Positions 12,001-16,165 of a stretch of DNA of 17,248 bases are shown here, piece by piece. Below the pieces are notes generated by a model. It was not told the origin of the DNA, made no database searches, and worked only from the letters and a program-made list of their open reading frames with translations. Position 1 is the first letter of the stretch. Each line of letters starts with the position of its first letter. Location of the stretch: assembly GCA_001662425.1 (NCBI GenBank), contig BDDC01001919.1, positions 1-17,248 of the forward strand, read 5' to 3'. Source of the DNA: Chlamydomonas sphaeroides. Lineage: Eukaryota; Chlorophyta; Chlorophyceae; Chlamydomonadales; Chlamydomonadaceae. A program made the position numbers and the translations under genes.

Positions 12001-12737
12001 CTTCTATAGAAGTAGCTATTTCTATGTTAGCTGTAGCTGCACATGCTTGCGCGCGTGCCGCTGACGGCAGCACACAGCTGGCCGCGTGCATCGACGGTGA
12101 GTGCCGGGCCTGGACGCCGCCTCACCCCGGGGCAGCTGTTGTCGGTCGAGCCAAACCTGCCGTAAAAGGCACCGAGGAGCGACGTGACAACCTGGCCCCC
12201 GGGGCAGCTCAGCGTCAGTGTGCCGCCATCGCATACAGGGCCCGTGTAGATCGGCGAGCCTGGCGTGATGACGAGGACACGGCAGGCGGGGGATATGGCA
12301 GGGCAGGGCAGGGCAGGGCAGGGTCAGTGAGCATGCGGCACAAGCGCCTCGTGGACGCGTCACCAAGGGTACAGGTAACCGGGCAGCAGGGTAGCAGGGC
12401 AGCGGGGCCGTACGTGTTGCTCGGCAAGTGTTGGCGGTGTATGGCTGGCGGCTACATCATGCAAGCAATCCCAGGCGCTGCCGTGCATGGCTGGGTTGGG
12501 ATTGCCCAGGCACTACATGGCTCGACCGGACTGCATGTGGGGCCCATGTTGCTTACCCTGCCCTGCTGCCCCGTTGAGGCCCAGTGCCAGCACAGCAGCC
12601 AGCACCGCCAGAGCCAGCGGGGCCACTCTGCTGCCAACAGCCGCCACACGGCCCCGGCGCCGGGGCTGCAGCATGGCGCTGTTCGGGTTGTGTCGTCCCT
12701 TGAAGACCTGCCGAGTCACCCTGCGGTAGGGACGCAT
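1..12737 (-). CDS. Gene 1: secreted multi-domain SUEL-lectin / P-domain / Pro-rich mosaic protein (27 exons, 3' end off the left edge)
   Basis: No single frame runs through; the gene is assembled from exons whose frames, GT/AG sites and phases agree (except at the lectin N/C-half junctions, see findings). Domain order: signal peptide, Gal-lectin 1, Pro linker, P domain A, P domain B, Pro linker, Gal-lectin 2, long Pro-rich stalk, Gal-lectin 3, linker, Gal-lectin 4, linkers. SUEL/rhamnose-binding lectins bind galactosides or rhamnose through a small Cys-rich fold. P domains normally stabilise subtilisin-like convertases, but no catalytic domain is present here. Many N-x-S/T sites (NCS, NCT, NAT, NGT, NWT) and SPPPP-type stretches, likely hydroxyproline-rich, fit an extracellular glycoprotein. 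Pherophorin-like linkers are present, but I see no pherophorin globular domain. A role in the wall, matrix or glycan binding is inference. Introns run from about 185 to 779 nt and carry most of the repeats listed below. Confidence 0.82.
323..379 (-). CDS. Gene 1 exon 26: Pro-rich linker
   Basis: 57 nt between CCCGCAG and GTGAGT. Encodes (V)PPPPPSPPPSPAPPPTPP. Phase 1 on both sides. The intron before it, 830-380, holds a 30-bp repeat at 751-824 and otherwise nothing I recognise. Confidence 0.7.
751..824. repeat. 30-bp tandem repeat, about 2.5 copies
   Basis: Units start at 751, 781 and 811 (CACGCTGCCG, then ATGTTGG and ATCTGGCCC or GTCTGGCCC). They lie directly downstream (minus sense) of the microexon 25 donor, inside the intron. 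Confidence 0.9.
831..849 (-). CDS. Gene 1 exon 25: 19-nt microexon ending lectin 4
   Basis: GCGAGCTATGCGTGCGCTG between CCACGCAG and GTGAGT. Reads KWMS-ASYACA. Length, phases and Tyr-x-Cys match the other three microexons, though its codons differ. Confidence 0.7.
1056..1198 (-). CDS. Gene 1 exon 24: lectin 4, C-half
   Basis: 143 nt between GTCCCCAG and GTGAGC. Encodes AMQNTACVSATFPSLLAAYC, TGKTTCSATPDGVG, AGDACSGTYKWMS. DPC is changed to DAC. The 459-nt intron upstream shows no gene. Confidence 0.82.
1658..1806 (-). CDS. Gene 1 exon 23: lectin 4, N-half with short linker
   Basis: After CCTGCAG. Encodes PPPNPVPPASLFVGPACDGT, PLVLSCPAGQIISQ, VYTAFNGRSDNTTCP. As in lectin 3, YGR is replaced by NGR. 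Donor CCCG then GTGAGT. Confidence 0.82.
1981..2284. repeat. 38-bp minisatellite, 8 copies, in the intron between exons 22 and 23
   Basis: Units start at 1981, 2019, 2057, 2095, 2133, 2171, 2209 and 2247. Each begins TGGTCCATGG and contains CCCTGTTTTGGGAATGCGC. Copies 1-3 and 6-8 are identical. Copies 4 and 5 share ACCTGACC in place of GCCTGGCC, and copy 5 also has TTTGGTAACG. Because 38 is not a multiple of 3, all frames cycle through the unit, which produces long artificial reading frames. Confidence 0.97.
2586..2639 (-). CDS. Gene 1 exon 22: Pro-rich linker
   Basis: 54 nt between CTTGTCAG and GTGAGT. Encodes (V)PSPPPPSPRPSPPPSPP. The intron just after it is nearly identical over 33 nt to the one after exon 26. 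The 779-nt intron 2585-1807 holds the 38-bp minisatellite. Confidence 0.72.
2975..2993 (-). CDS. Gene 1 exon 21: 19-nt microexon ending lectin 3
   Basis: GCGACCTACATATGCGGAG between CATGCAG and GTGCGT. Reads KWMS-ATYICG; phase 0 in, phase 1 out. Confidence 0.75.
3180..3322 (-). CDS. Gene 1 exon 20: lectin 3, C-half
   Basis: 143 nt between ATCGCAG and GTGCGT. Encodes TMQNTNCSSATFPSALAANC, TGRPACNATRFTLG, VPDACPGTYKWMS. The DPC motif is changed to DAC. The N-x-S/T sites NCS, NCT and NAT are all in this exon. The 558-nt intron upstream (3323-3880) shows no gene. Confidence 0.82.
3881..4050 (-). CDS. Gene 1 exon 19: lectin 3, N-half with short linker
   Basis: After CGTCCCTCAG. Encodes LPPSPPSPPSPAPPVPISVG, PVCDGGALLMLNCSAGQVIT, then RILSAFNGRSDNTTCP. 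SUEL N-half, but the YGR Tyr is replaced by Asn (FNGR). Donor CCCG then GTGAGG. Confidence 0.82.
4281..4625 (-). CDS. Gene 1 exon 18: long Pro-rich stalk
   Basis: 345 nt between CATCCACAG and GTGAGT. About 115 residues of PPSPP, PPKPP, PPTPP and PPRPP units, likely a rigid, hydroxylated and glycosylated rod. Together with exons 16 and 17 it separates lectins 2 and 3 by about 150 residues. Internal repetition makes its length a candidate for variation between strains. Confidence 0.75.
4811..4876 (-). CDS. Gene 1 exon 17: Pro-rich linker
   Basis: 66 nt between TTCGCAG and GTGAGC. Encodes (S)PPNPSPLPPSPPPLPPSP, then PPP. Phase 1 on both sides. Confidence 0.68.
5101..5142 (-). CDS. Gene 1 exon 16: Pro-rich linker
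   Basis: 42 nt between CGCCACCAG (preceded by a C-rich tract) and GTGAGT. Encodes (A)PATPPSPPAPSPP. Phase 1 on both sides, so it can be included or skipped without changing frame. Confidence 0.65.
5383..5401 (-). CDS. Gene 1 exon 15: 19-nt microexon ending lectin 2
   Basis: GCAGCCTACACCTGCGAAG between TTCCCCAG and GTACGG. Reads KWMS-AAYTCE across the join and ends in phase 1. Confidence 0.75.
5659..5801 (-). CDS. Gene 1 exon 14: lectin 2, C-half
   Basis: 143 nt. Encodes AMQHTACASATFPSLLAAAC, LGQASCTANSGSLG, AGDPCEGTYKWMS. DPC is intact. Acceptor ACCCGCAG, donor TCG then GTGAGC. The 720-nt intron upstream holds a GT tract, a TAGC tract and an exact 30-bp copy of this exon's acceptor region at 5927-5956. 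Confidence 0.82.
5879..5893. repeat. GT dinucleotide tract
   Basis: A run of GT in the intron between exons 13 and 14. A TAGC tetramer tract follows at 6057-6072. Confidence 0.9.
5927..5956 (-). repeat. Exact 30-bp copy of the exon 14 acceptor region inside its upstream intron
   Basis: Bases 5927-5956 equal 5779-5808. The copied stretch covers the CCCGCAG acceptor and the first 23 nt of exon 14 (codons for AMQHTAC). After it the sequence diverges into a TGTGATGAC stretch, so only a decoy acceptor is present. Confidence 0.93.
6522..6961 (-). CDS. Gene 1 exon 13: end of P domain B, Pro linker and lectin 2 N-half in one exon
   Basis: 440 nt, the largest exon. It starts after GCCGCCAG with (G)NWTLTVTDKVNNALNGGFF, WWSLEVRG, then about 65 residues of PPSPPxPP linker. 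It ends with a SUEL N-half: STGPICEGGWLELACPGG, LVISRFIAAFYGRSDTQTCP. YGR is intact. In the other lectins linker and N-half are separate exons, so introns seem to have been lost here. Donor CCCG then GTGAGG, phase 0. Confidence 0.85.
7268..7448 (-). CDS. Gene 1 exon 12: P domain B, middle section
   Basis: After CTACCAG. Encodes PLVAKPCGGVATACTQ, NGTYVFRMDATATVASGL and GTYRPATDIDTLYGGQSPL. It aligns with exon 8 (RPCGG/AC, Y-V-F-x-M-D, GTYRP, GG-x-SP). Donor G then GTGAGG. Confidence 0.82.
7695..7800 (-). CDS. Gene 1 exon 11: P domain B, core strands
   Basis: Between TCAACAG and GTAGGT. Encodes CQVAAIRMLIITVYIKHDQQ then SDIEITLNRRGSTTK. Same entry phase (2) and exit phase (0) as exon 7, with the conserved H-x(4)-D-x-x-I-x-L. 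Confidence 0.8.
8451..8574 (-). CDS. Gene 1 exon 10: Pro linker and start of P domain B
   Basis: After CCACCACAG. Encodes PPPSPFPPPQPSSECAFQTP then YSYISLVYGSSAPKDILVPS. It ends GC before GTGAGT (phase 2), giving the same Cys codon across the junction as in P domain A. It parallels exon 6 in layout (linker, Cys, short strand region). The next intron, 8450-7801, is 650 nt, AT-rich in places and rich in TGCATGC-type palindromes. I see no gene in it. Confidence 0.72.
8845..9015 (-). CDS. Gene 1 exon 9: P domain A, last strands, and Pro linker
   Basis: Begins after TCCGCCAG. Encodes (G)NWTISIKDSVYYNSGLLYWW then SLEIRG, the closing P-domain strand pattern G-x-W-x-L-x-V-x-D-(n)-G-x-L-x-x-W-S-L, followed by a PPPRPPQPPAPPPLP linker. 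The donor is CCTT then GTAAGC. That choice fits phase 1 into exon 10, but it is less certain than the others because the frame stays open beyond it. Confidence 0.75.
9378..9597 (-). CDS. Gene 1 exon 8: P domain A, middle section
   Basis: Encodes QALIARPCGGDPAACTNG, a GPGSYVFTMDVNATAAVG section, then NGTYRPMDDLDAMFGGKSPH. G-x-Y-R-P-x-x-x-L-x-x-x-x-G is the P-domain hallmark. The acceptor is a tandem CAGCAG, so the first Gln may be optional (start 9597 or 9594). Donor G then GTGAGG, phase 1. Confidence 0.8.
9810..9918 (-). CDS. Gene 1 exon 7: P domain A, core strands
   Basis: Between CCCGCAG and GTGCGG. Encodes CPLVSIYTLVITINIEHSLQ then SDMDIYLVRQTDVLSQ. This follows the P-domain signature V-x-I-x-I-x-H-x-x-x-x-D-x-x-I-x-L. 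The equivalent exon in P domain B (7695-7800) has the same phases and IKHDQQSDIEITL at the same place. Confidence 0.8.
10187..10331 (-). CDS. Gene 1 exon 6: Pro linker and start of P domain A
   Basis: Begins after CCCTCAG. Encodes LPPSPPPPPSPPPPRPYVSC, then FASSPQRLTISYDSTYLAPV and TSTVTVPYT. The VTSTVTVP strand resembles the first beta strands of P/Homo-B domains. It ends AC before GTGCGT (phase 2), which matches the single leading base of exon 7 and restores PYTCPLV. Confidence 0.72.
10520..10552 (-). CDS. Gene 1 exon 5: short Pro-rich linker
   Basis: 33 nt between AACGCAG and GTGAGT. Encodes (V)YSPPPSPAPP with phase-1 boundaries on both sides. It joins lectin 1 to P domain A. The 512-nt intron upstream carries dispersed repeat copy A at 10829-10940 and a CT tract. 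Confidence 0.7.
10829..10940 (+). repeat. Dispersed repeat, copy A
   Basis: A pyrimidine-rich block (GTGCCTTGCGCCGTTCGG through GCTTTTCCGTTTTTCCTTG to a CT tract). About 94% identical by eye to the reverse complement of 14747-14853. It lies in the intron between exons 5 and 4. A 9-bp hairpin (arms 10796-10804 and 10815-10823) sits just before it. Element class not recognised. Confidence 0.88.
11065..11083 (-). CDS. Gene 1 exon 4: 19-nt microexon ending lectin 1 (Tyr-x-Cys)
   Basis: GCGACCTACACCTGCGGAG lies between CCCAAG and GTACGG. Joined in phase 0 to exon 3 it reads KWMQ-ATYTCG, completing the SUEL ending KYLxVxYxC. It leaves one base (phase 1), which fits the next linker exon. Three other lectins in the gene have the same element at the same length. 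Confidence 0.75.
11151..11225. repeat. Two-copy imperfect tandem repeat (46-bp spacing)
   Basis: GTTCCCGTGTTAGATAGGAC and GTTCCAGTGTTAGGTAGCAC, each followed by AGAACC, start at 11151 and 11197. They lie next to GT-rich tracts in the intron between exons 3 and 4. Confidence 0.85.
11367..11509 (-). CDS. Gene 1 exon 3: Gal-lectin domain 1, C-half
   Basis: 143 nt. Encodes AISNTACISSEFPVALEMAC, then LAKPGCSATPAGLG and VPDPCPGTYKWMQ. The C-x(n)-C-x-G/K-x-x-C and DPCPGTYKW elements are the second half of a SUEL domain, with DPC intact. Acceptor GCCGCAG, donor CAG then GTGGGC. The 616-nt intron before it contains an 18-bp perfect palindrome at 11998-12015. Confidence 0.82.
12126..12259 (-). CDS. 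Gene 1 exon 2: Gal-lectin domain 1, N-half
   Basis: Begins after ACGCCAG and ends before GTGAGG. It encodes SPIYTGPVCDGGTLTLSCPG, then a VVTSLLGAFYGR segment and a terminal SCPG. This is the SUEL pattern C-x-G-x-L-x-L-x-C-x-x-G-x-x-I, then A-x-Y-G-R and C-P. The YGR sugar-site motif is intact. The mature protein therefore starts with a lectin domain almost directly after the signal peptide. A FGST insertion after YGR is unique to this copy. Confidence 0.8.
12296..12322. repeat. GGGCA pentamer repeat
   Basis: Five near-perfect copies in the intron between exons 1 and 2, close to the exon 2 acceptor. Confidence 0.9.
12557..12737 (-). CDS. Gene 1 exon 1: N-terminal signal peptide
   Basis: Methionines at 12737 (MRPYRRVTRQVF) and 12674 (MLQPRRRGRVAAVG) are in frame. 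The second gives a textbook signal peptide: an Arg-rich n-region, the hydrophobic core APLALAVLAAVLALGL, then NGAAGQ with small residues suited to signal peptidase. The first start would give a 39-residue basic n-region. The frame stays open up to 13088, so the start is not settled by stops. The exon ends CAG-G before GTAAGC (phase 1), which fits the two leading bases of the next exon. The following 297-nt intron carries a GGGCA pentamer repeat near its 3' end. Confidence 0.7.
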
Positions 12738-12863
12738 TGCGTCGGTGGGGGCAGCAAGGAGCACACGCATGGCTTGCCAGGGCTTGGCATGCATGGTTTC
12801 AATCTGCATGGCGCCGCTGTGCATGGACGTGTGGATCCTGGCAGCGGCAGCGGCCCTTGCTGA

Positions 12864-13190
12864 TGGGCTCCAGGGGCTGCAGCTGCGCGCGGCCCCTGCC
12901 GAACATTCGTGGGATGAAGGCATGCCCGCGGCGGCCCTGGGTAATGGGCTGCAGGGGGCTATGGATGCGAGGACCATGGCCGCAGTCCGTCCCGATGGGA
13001 TGCGGGGGCCACAGCGGCAGCTCTTCCCACTGGGATGCAGGGGCCGTAGCTGCGGCCTTTTACACTCGTCTGGGGGGCCCACAGCCATTCCTTAGTTGCC
13101 TTAGTTGCCTTAGTTGCCTTAGTTGCAGAGCCCCGGCTCCTCCCTCGGGGCTACAGGGGCTGTGGCCATGGCCCCTGCTGGGATGCGGGG
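12864..13190. promoter_or_regulatory. Region upstream of gene 1 with repeated GGGATGCRGGGGC motif
   Basis: Related motifs occur near 12866 (GGGCTCCAGGGGC), 12945 (GGGCTGCAGGGGGC), 12997 (GGGATGCGGGGGC), 13032 (GGGATGCAGGGGC) and 13180 (GGGATGCGGGGGC), and a shorter CTACAGGGGC near 13151. They lie 130-450 nt upstream of the gene 1 start codon. Whether they bind a regulator or are only simple repetition cannot be told from sequence. Confidence 0.35.
13091..13126. repeat. 9-bp tandem repeat, 4 exact copies
   Basis: CTTAGTTGC repeated four times, in the upstream region of gene 1. Confidence 0.95.
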
Positions 13191-13200
13191 GCTATATATG
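13191..13200 (-). promoter_or_regulatory. TATA-like site upstream of gene 1
   Basis: Minus strand reads CATATATAGCCCCC, about 455 nt before the first candidate start codon. Possible core promoter of gene 1; the long leader this implies makes it tentative. Confidence 0.25.
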
Positions 13201-13329
13201 TCCTCAGACTCAGCTGCTGAGACTTCGGCCATGGCAGTGGCAGTGCCAATGGCATGATGTGGTAGGCGGCTATGGCTGTGGAAGGGTCGCCCCCCAGCCT
13301 TTGCGAGCAACGGCGAGCATCCCAGTGAG

Positions 13330-14746
13330 GAGCCAAGGGGAAGGCGCATGTTCAGTGACACGTTGGACTCCCGCACGCCGTCCGACTTGCCGCTGACTAG
13401 CTGGGATGCACTTGTAAGCGTGTCAACTTCAGTTCGCAGTGGCGTACTTCCAAAGCGGCGTGTGAATGGAAGGTGCGATGAGTGACCCGCCGACCAGTGT
13501 CACACGGACCAGGTCCTACCAAGCATCCACATATGGGATGCTGGGCCGCATATATAGGCGGCACCGAAAGGTCTGCTGGGTGCAAACGACGATTCAACTT
13601 TGAAGCTTACGTTGGTGCGTGGCGGGGGAAAGCCTCTCCTGTCAGCACAACCAGCGTTCCAACGCTATATAAGTTGAGACACCTGCGAGAATGGCGCGAC
13701 GAAGCGGCATGTCGGTGGTTGCCAAGAATGCTTCCGGGAAAGAGCGTACAACGGACCCTGACATCTATATGCCCTTGACTTGATGTCGTTGCAATGGAGA
13801 GCTCGTGCGCGGTGCAGTTGCACCAGTTCATGCCGCCGGCGACTGGTGCCGGGGACGTTGCAGGCAACGTCCATTACCTTCGTTGCTCACTTCAAGCTGC
13901 AGTCAGCTGCTAGGCGGTCAGTTGTGGTGCAAATGACGTGACATTCTGTTCCAAGGCCCGCCGAGCCGCTTGGTTGCGTACGCGTACACTGTTATGCCGT
14001 GTTGCGTTCTGTAGCTCGCCCGCAGGCGACGTGTTTGCAAGGCGACAAGTCGCGTTCCGTCGCACATGGGCCGCCCGTACCCGGATGTCCCACGGGCCTG
14101 CGCTCGCAGGCTCGCTCCTATCCTAGGTGAGCGCAGAGCACGCAGTGCCGTTCCGTGAAGCCACCCTCGCCAGCCAAACTATCTCCGTTCCGCACCTCGG
14201 CCTACGTCGGGCACGCGCGGACCAAATTGTTGTTCAAGCAGCATGCTGACCATAATGACCTGGGCCACCTGCCGCGGCTTCCGCCACGGCGGGAGCCCTG
14301 AACCGAATCAATTGCTTACACACTGGGTGTACCCCATCACCTCGCCCCTGCTCAAGGCCGGGCCCTGCCCTTGGCGGTGAACTGGTGCTTGGCTGCTGGC
14401 GGCCCTTCTGGCAGGTAGACAAGGCAAGCGCTGATAAGCGCTGGCGTGCCGTATGGCACGGTGTATGTGGCGCGAGCCACTCGGGGTTTCCCCTCACGTG
14501 CTCGGGGGCTCCGCCCCTTAGGAGCTACGGGATTCTGTGAAAGCTACCGCTTACAGCCGTGTGGAGCCTGATCGCCGGCCCCTTCCATCCAGCCCCGTAT
14601 CGCCGCCTTGAAACGTGTGTTAGATTATCAGGACGGTGTATGTCAGCTCTGATGATGCCCATACGACAGATTCGCGGCTGCCGCGCAAGTGCCGAATGTT
14701 GGGTGCCGGCCGAGCGAGGCCATGCCGAGGCCCCTCGCTCACGCAC
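13330..14746. other. Unassigned intergenic block
   Basis: No lectin, P-domain or linker exon is seen here on either strand, and no reading frame resembles a family I know. Two TATA-like sites occur on the plus strand (GCATATATAGG near 13547 and GCTATATAAG near 13661). The second precedes an ATG at 13691 that opens only 30 codons. Its texture differs from gene 1, with few purine or pyrimidine tracts. It could be the remnant of an insertion that separated gene 1 from the lectin fragment. Confidence 0.4.
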
Positions 14747-14853
14747 CCGGAGAGAGAGAGGTTATAAAAGGAAAAAGAACCCGAAACCGAGCAAGGAAAA
14801 ACGGAAAAGCAGGAAGCAGGAACCAAGTGAAAGTGCCGAACGGCGCAAGGCAC
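14747..14853 (-). repeat. Dispersed repeat, copy B (inverted relative to copy A)
   Basis: Reads AAGGAAAAACGGAAAAGC on the plus strand. It differs from copy A at about six positions plus the length of the GA/CT tract. Its end lies 14 nt from the splice donor of the lectin N-half fragment at 14868. A T8 run separates them. Confidence 0.88.
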
Positions 14854-14867
14854 TAAAAAAAACGCAC

Positions 14868-15001
14868 CGGGCACGTCGTGCTGTCGGATCTCCCGTAGAA
14901 GAAGCTGATCACGCGTGTTATGATTTGCTGATACGGGCACATCAGCTTTATTGGCTGTGTGTCGTCGCAAATATTTTCTGTTTGGATTGGCACGGGAGGG
15001 C
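14868..15001 (-). pseudogene. Lectin module fragment: N-half exon
   Basis: 134 nt between GCACGCAG and GTGCGT. Encodes PPVPIQTENICDDTQPIKLM, CPYQQIITRVISFFYGRSDS, TTCP. A complete SUEL N-half with YGR. Codons such as AAT, ATT, ACA and ATA are unlike the G/C-ending codons of gene 1, suggesting relaxed constraint or a different origin. No matching C-half exon lies downstream before gene 1 begins. Confidence 0.7.
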
Positions 15002-15143
15002 CTGCGTGCGGGGCAGGCAGGCAGGGCGCAGGCAGCACAATGACTCTGCGGGTTGCGTGCACGGCGTGCAGGGCGGGCAGCTGCATGTATGGCTTGACTT
15101 CGTTGATTCGTACATCACTTCAATAAGCCAATACCGTACTCAC

Positions 15144-15200
15144 TGGGTGGCGCTGGCGGTGATGGCGGCAGCAGTGGTGGTTTAGGCGGTGGAGGAGGCA
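15144..15200 (-). pseudogene. Lectin module fragment: Pro-rich linker exon
   Basis: 57 nt between GCCACAG and GTGAGT, phase 1 on both sides. Encodes (V)PPPPPKPPLLPPSPPAPP. The phases fit the microexon at 15786 and the N-half at 14868. Confidence 0.62.
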
Positions 15201-15663
15201 CTGTGGCGTGGGTAGTGTGGGTGCAGGTGGGTTTGGGGGTCAGGCACGTACGGCATGCGTTTTGTCACTGACACCAGCAATACAATGTATCGTTGTCGAT
15301 AGCATCGATGAGTTAATAAGTCGACGTGTAGAAATAGAAATAGAAATGGTTACGACTCGTGTGCAACACATGTTGTTGTATTCAGGAGGCAGGGCGGGCG
15401 TGTCTTGGGCGAACCCCCACGCCCACCACCGGATAAGTCGACGTATGCATAGGAGCATTGTAGGACGCAAAGCACGCTCATGTGCTGCTCAGCATGTGGC
15501 AAGCAGGCGTGGCGTGGCACGGCATGCAGCTGCATTGGGGCATGGGGGTTGGCCAGTCTTGGCACTGCCACATCAGATATCAAAGTTTTTCGCTATACGT
15601 GCATTCCTGGCTGGCTGGTGCTGGCGGTGGCCCCAATCAACCACCCCCACACTGTGGGGCCCA

Positions 15664-15722
15664 CAGCCTCAACCGTCCCAACAGTCCCAACCACCCCAAC
15701 CGCCCCAGCCGCTCCAACCGTC
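15664..15722. repeat. 9-bp degenerate tandem repeat
   Basis: About six units of the type CCGTCCCAA or CCACCCCAA. They create a Gln-Pro-rich plus-strand frame, but they lie between two minus-strand fragment exons. Confidence 0.85.
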
Positions 15723-15785
15723 AAGCTCGCCGTACATCTTTATCTATATCTATATATCCCCAACCGTCCCAACCACCGCACGCAC

Positions 15786-15804
15786 CTGCACACATGTACC
15801 TCAC
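15786..15804 (-). pseudogene. Lectin module fragment: 19-nt microexon
   Basis: GTGAGGTACATGTGTGCAG between ACATGCAG and GTGCGT. Encodes VRYMCA, the same length and phases as the gene 1 microexons. Confidence 0.65.
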
Positions 15805-15976
15805 CTGCATGTGCGGGGACAGCATGGGGGAGTGTGTAAGCACAAACACATGATAAGATGCTCACGATGACAAAAATGCATGGTGTAGATGCCTTAGTTC
15901 CATGTACCAACATGTTGTTATAAAAGTATCAGATAATATTGATATAAGATAATATTATGCACGCAGATGTTCATAC

Positions 15977-16165
15977 CGACATCCACTAGGAGGTGCCAGG
16001 GCAAGGGTCGCTCACGTCCACACGTACCACACGAGTGGTGTAACGAATTCTTCTTCTTCTTCTTCACACGAGTAGGGGTGACGGAACAGACGTTCTGGCC
16101 AATGCAGTATGCGGGCAGCGCGGCCGGGAATTCGGCTGATGTGCAGTTGGTGTTTGCCAAGACGG
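15977..16165 (-). pseudogene. Lectin module fragment: C-half exon with stop and frameshift
   Basis: 189 nt instead of 143. It starts after ACCCACAG with VLANTNCTSAEFPAALPAYC, IGQNVCSVTPTRV and ends near DPCPGT-S-stop-WMS, where the usual TACAAG is TCCTAG. A 37-nt insertion/duplication at 16037-16073 shifts the frame. Two independent lesions indicate a dead exon, unless it is skipped. No N-half is found to its right within the window. Confidence 0.72.
16028..16073. repeat. Small insertion with 9-bp direct repeats in the dead lectin exon
   Basis: CACACGAGT at 16028-16036 and again at 16065-16073 flanks 28 bp ending in a TTC tract. The layout resembles a target-site duplication around a tiny insert, or a slippage duplication. 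Confidence 0.85.

Noticed and set aside
13691..13783. 30-codon plus-strand ORF (MARRSGMSVVAK) after a TATA-like site
   Set aside because: The ATG is only about 20 nt past the TATA-like sequence, leaving no leader, and the peptide is short with no recognisable motif.
15208..15870. Plus-strand 220-codon frame with QPPQPPQP
   Set aside because: Created by a 9-bp minisatellite and TATC repeats, lies between minus-strand fragment exons, and has no domain.
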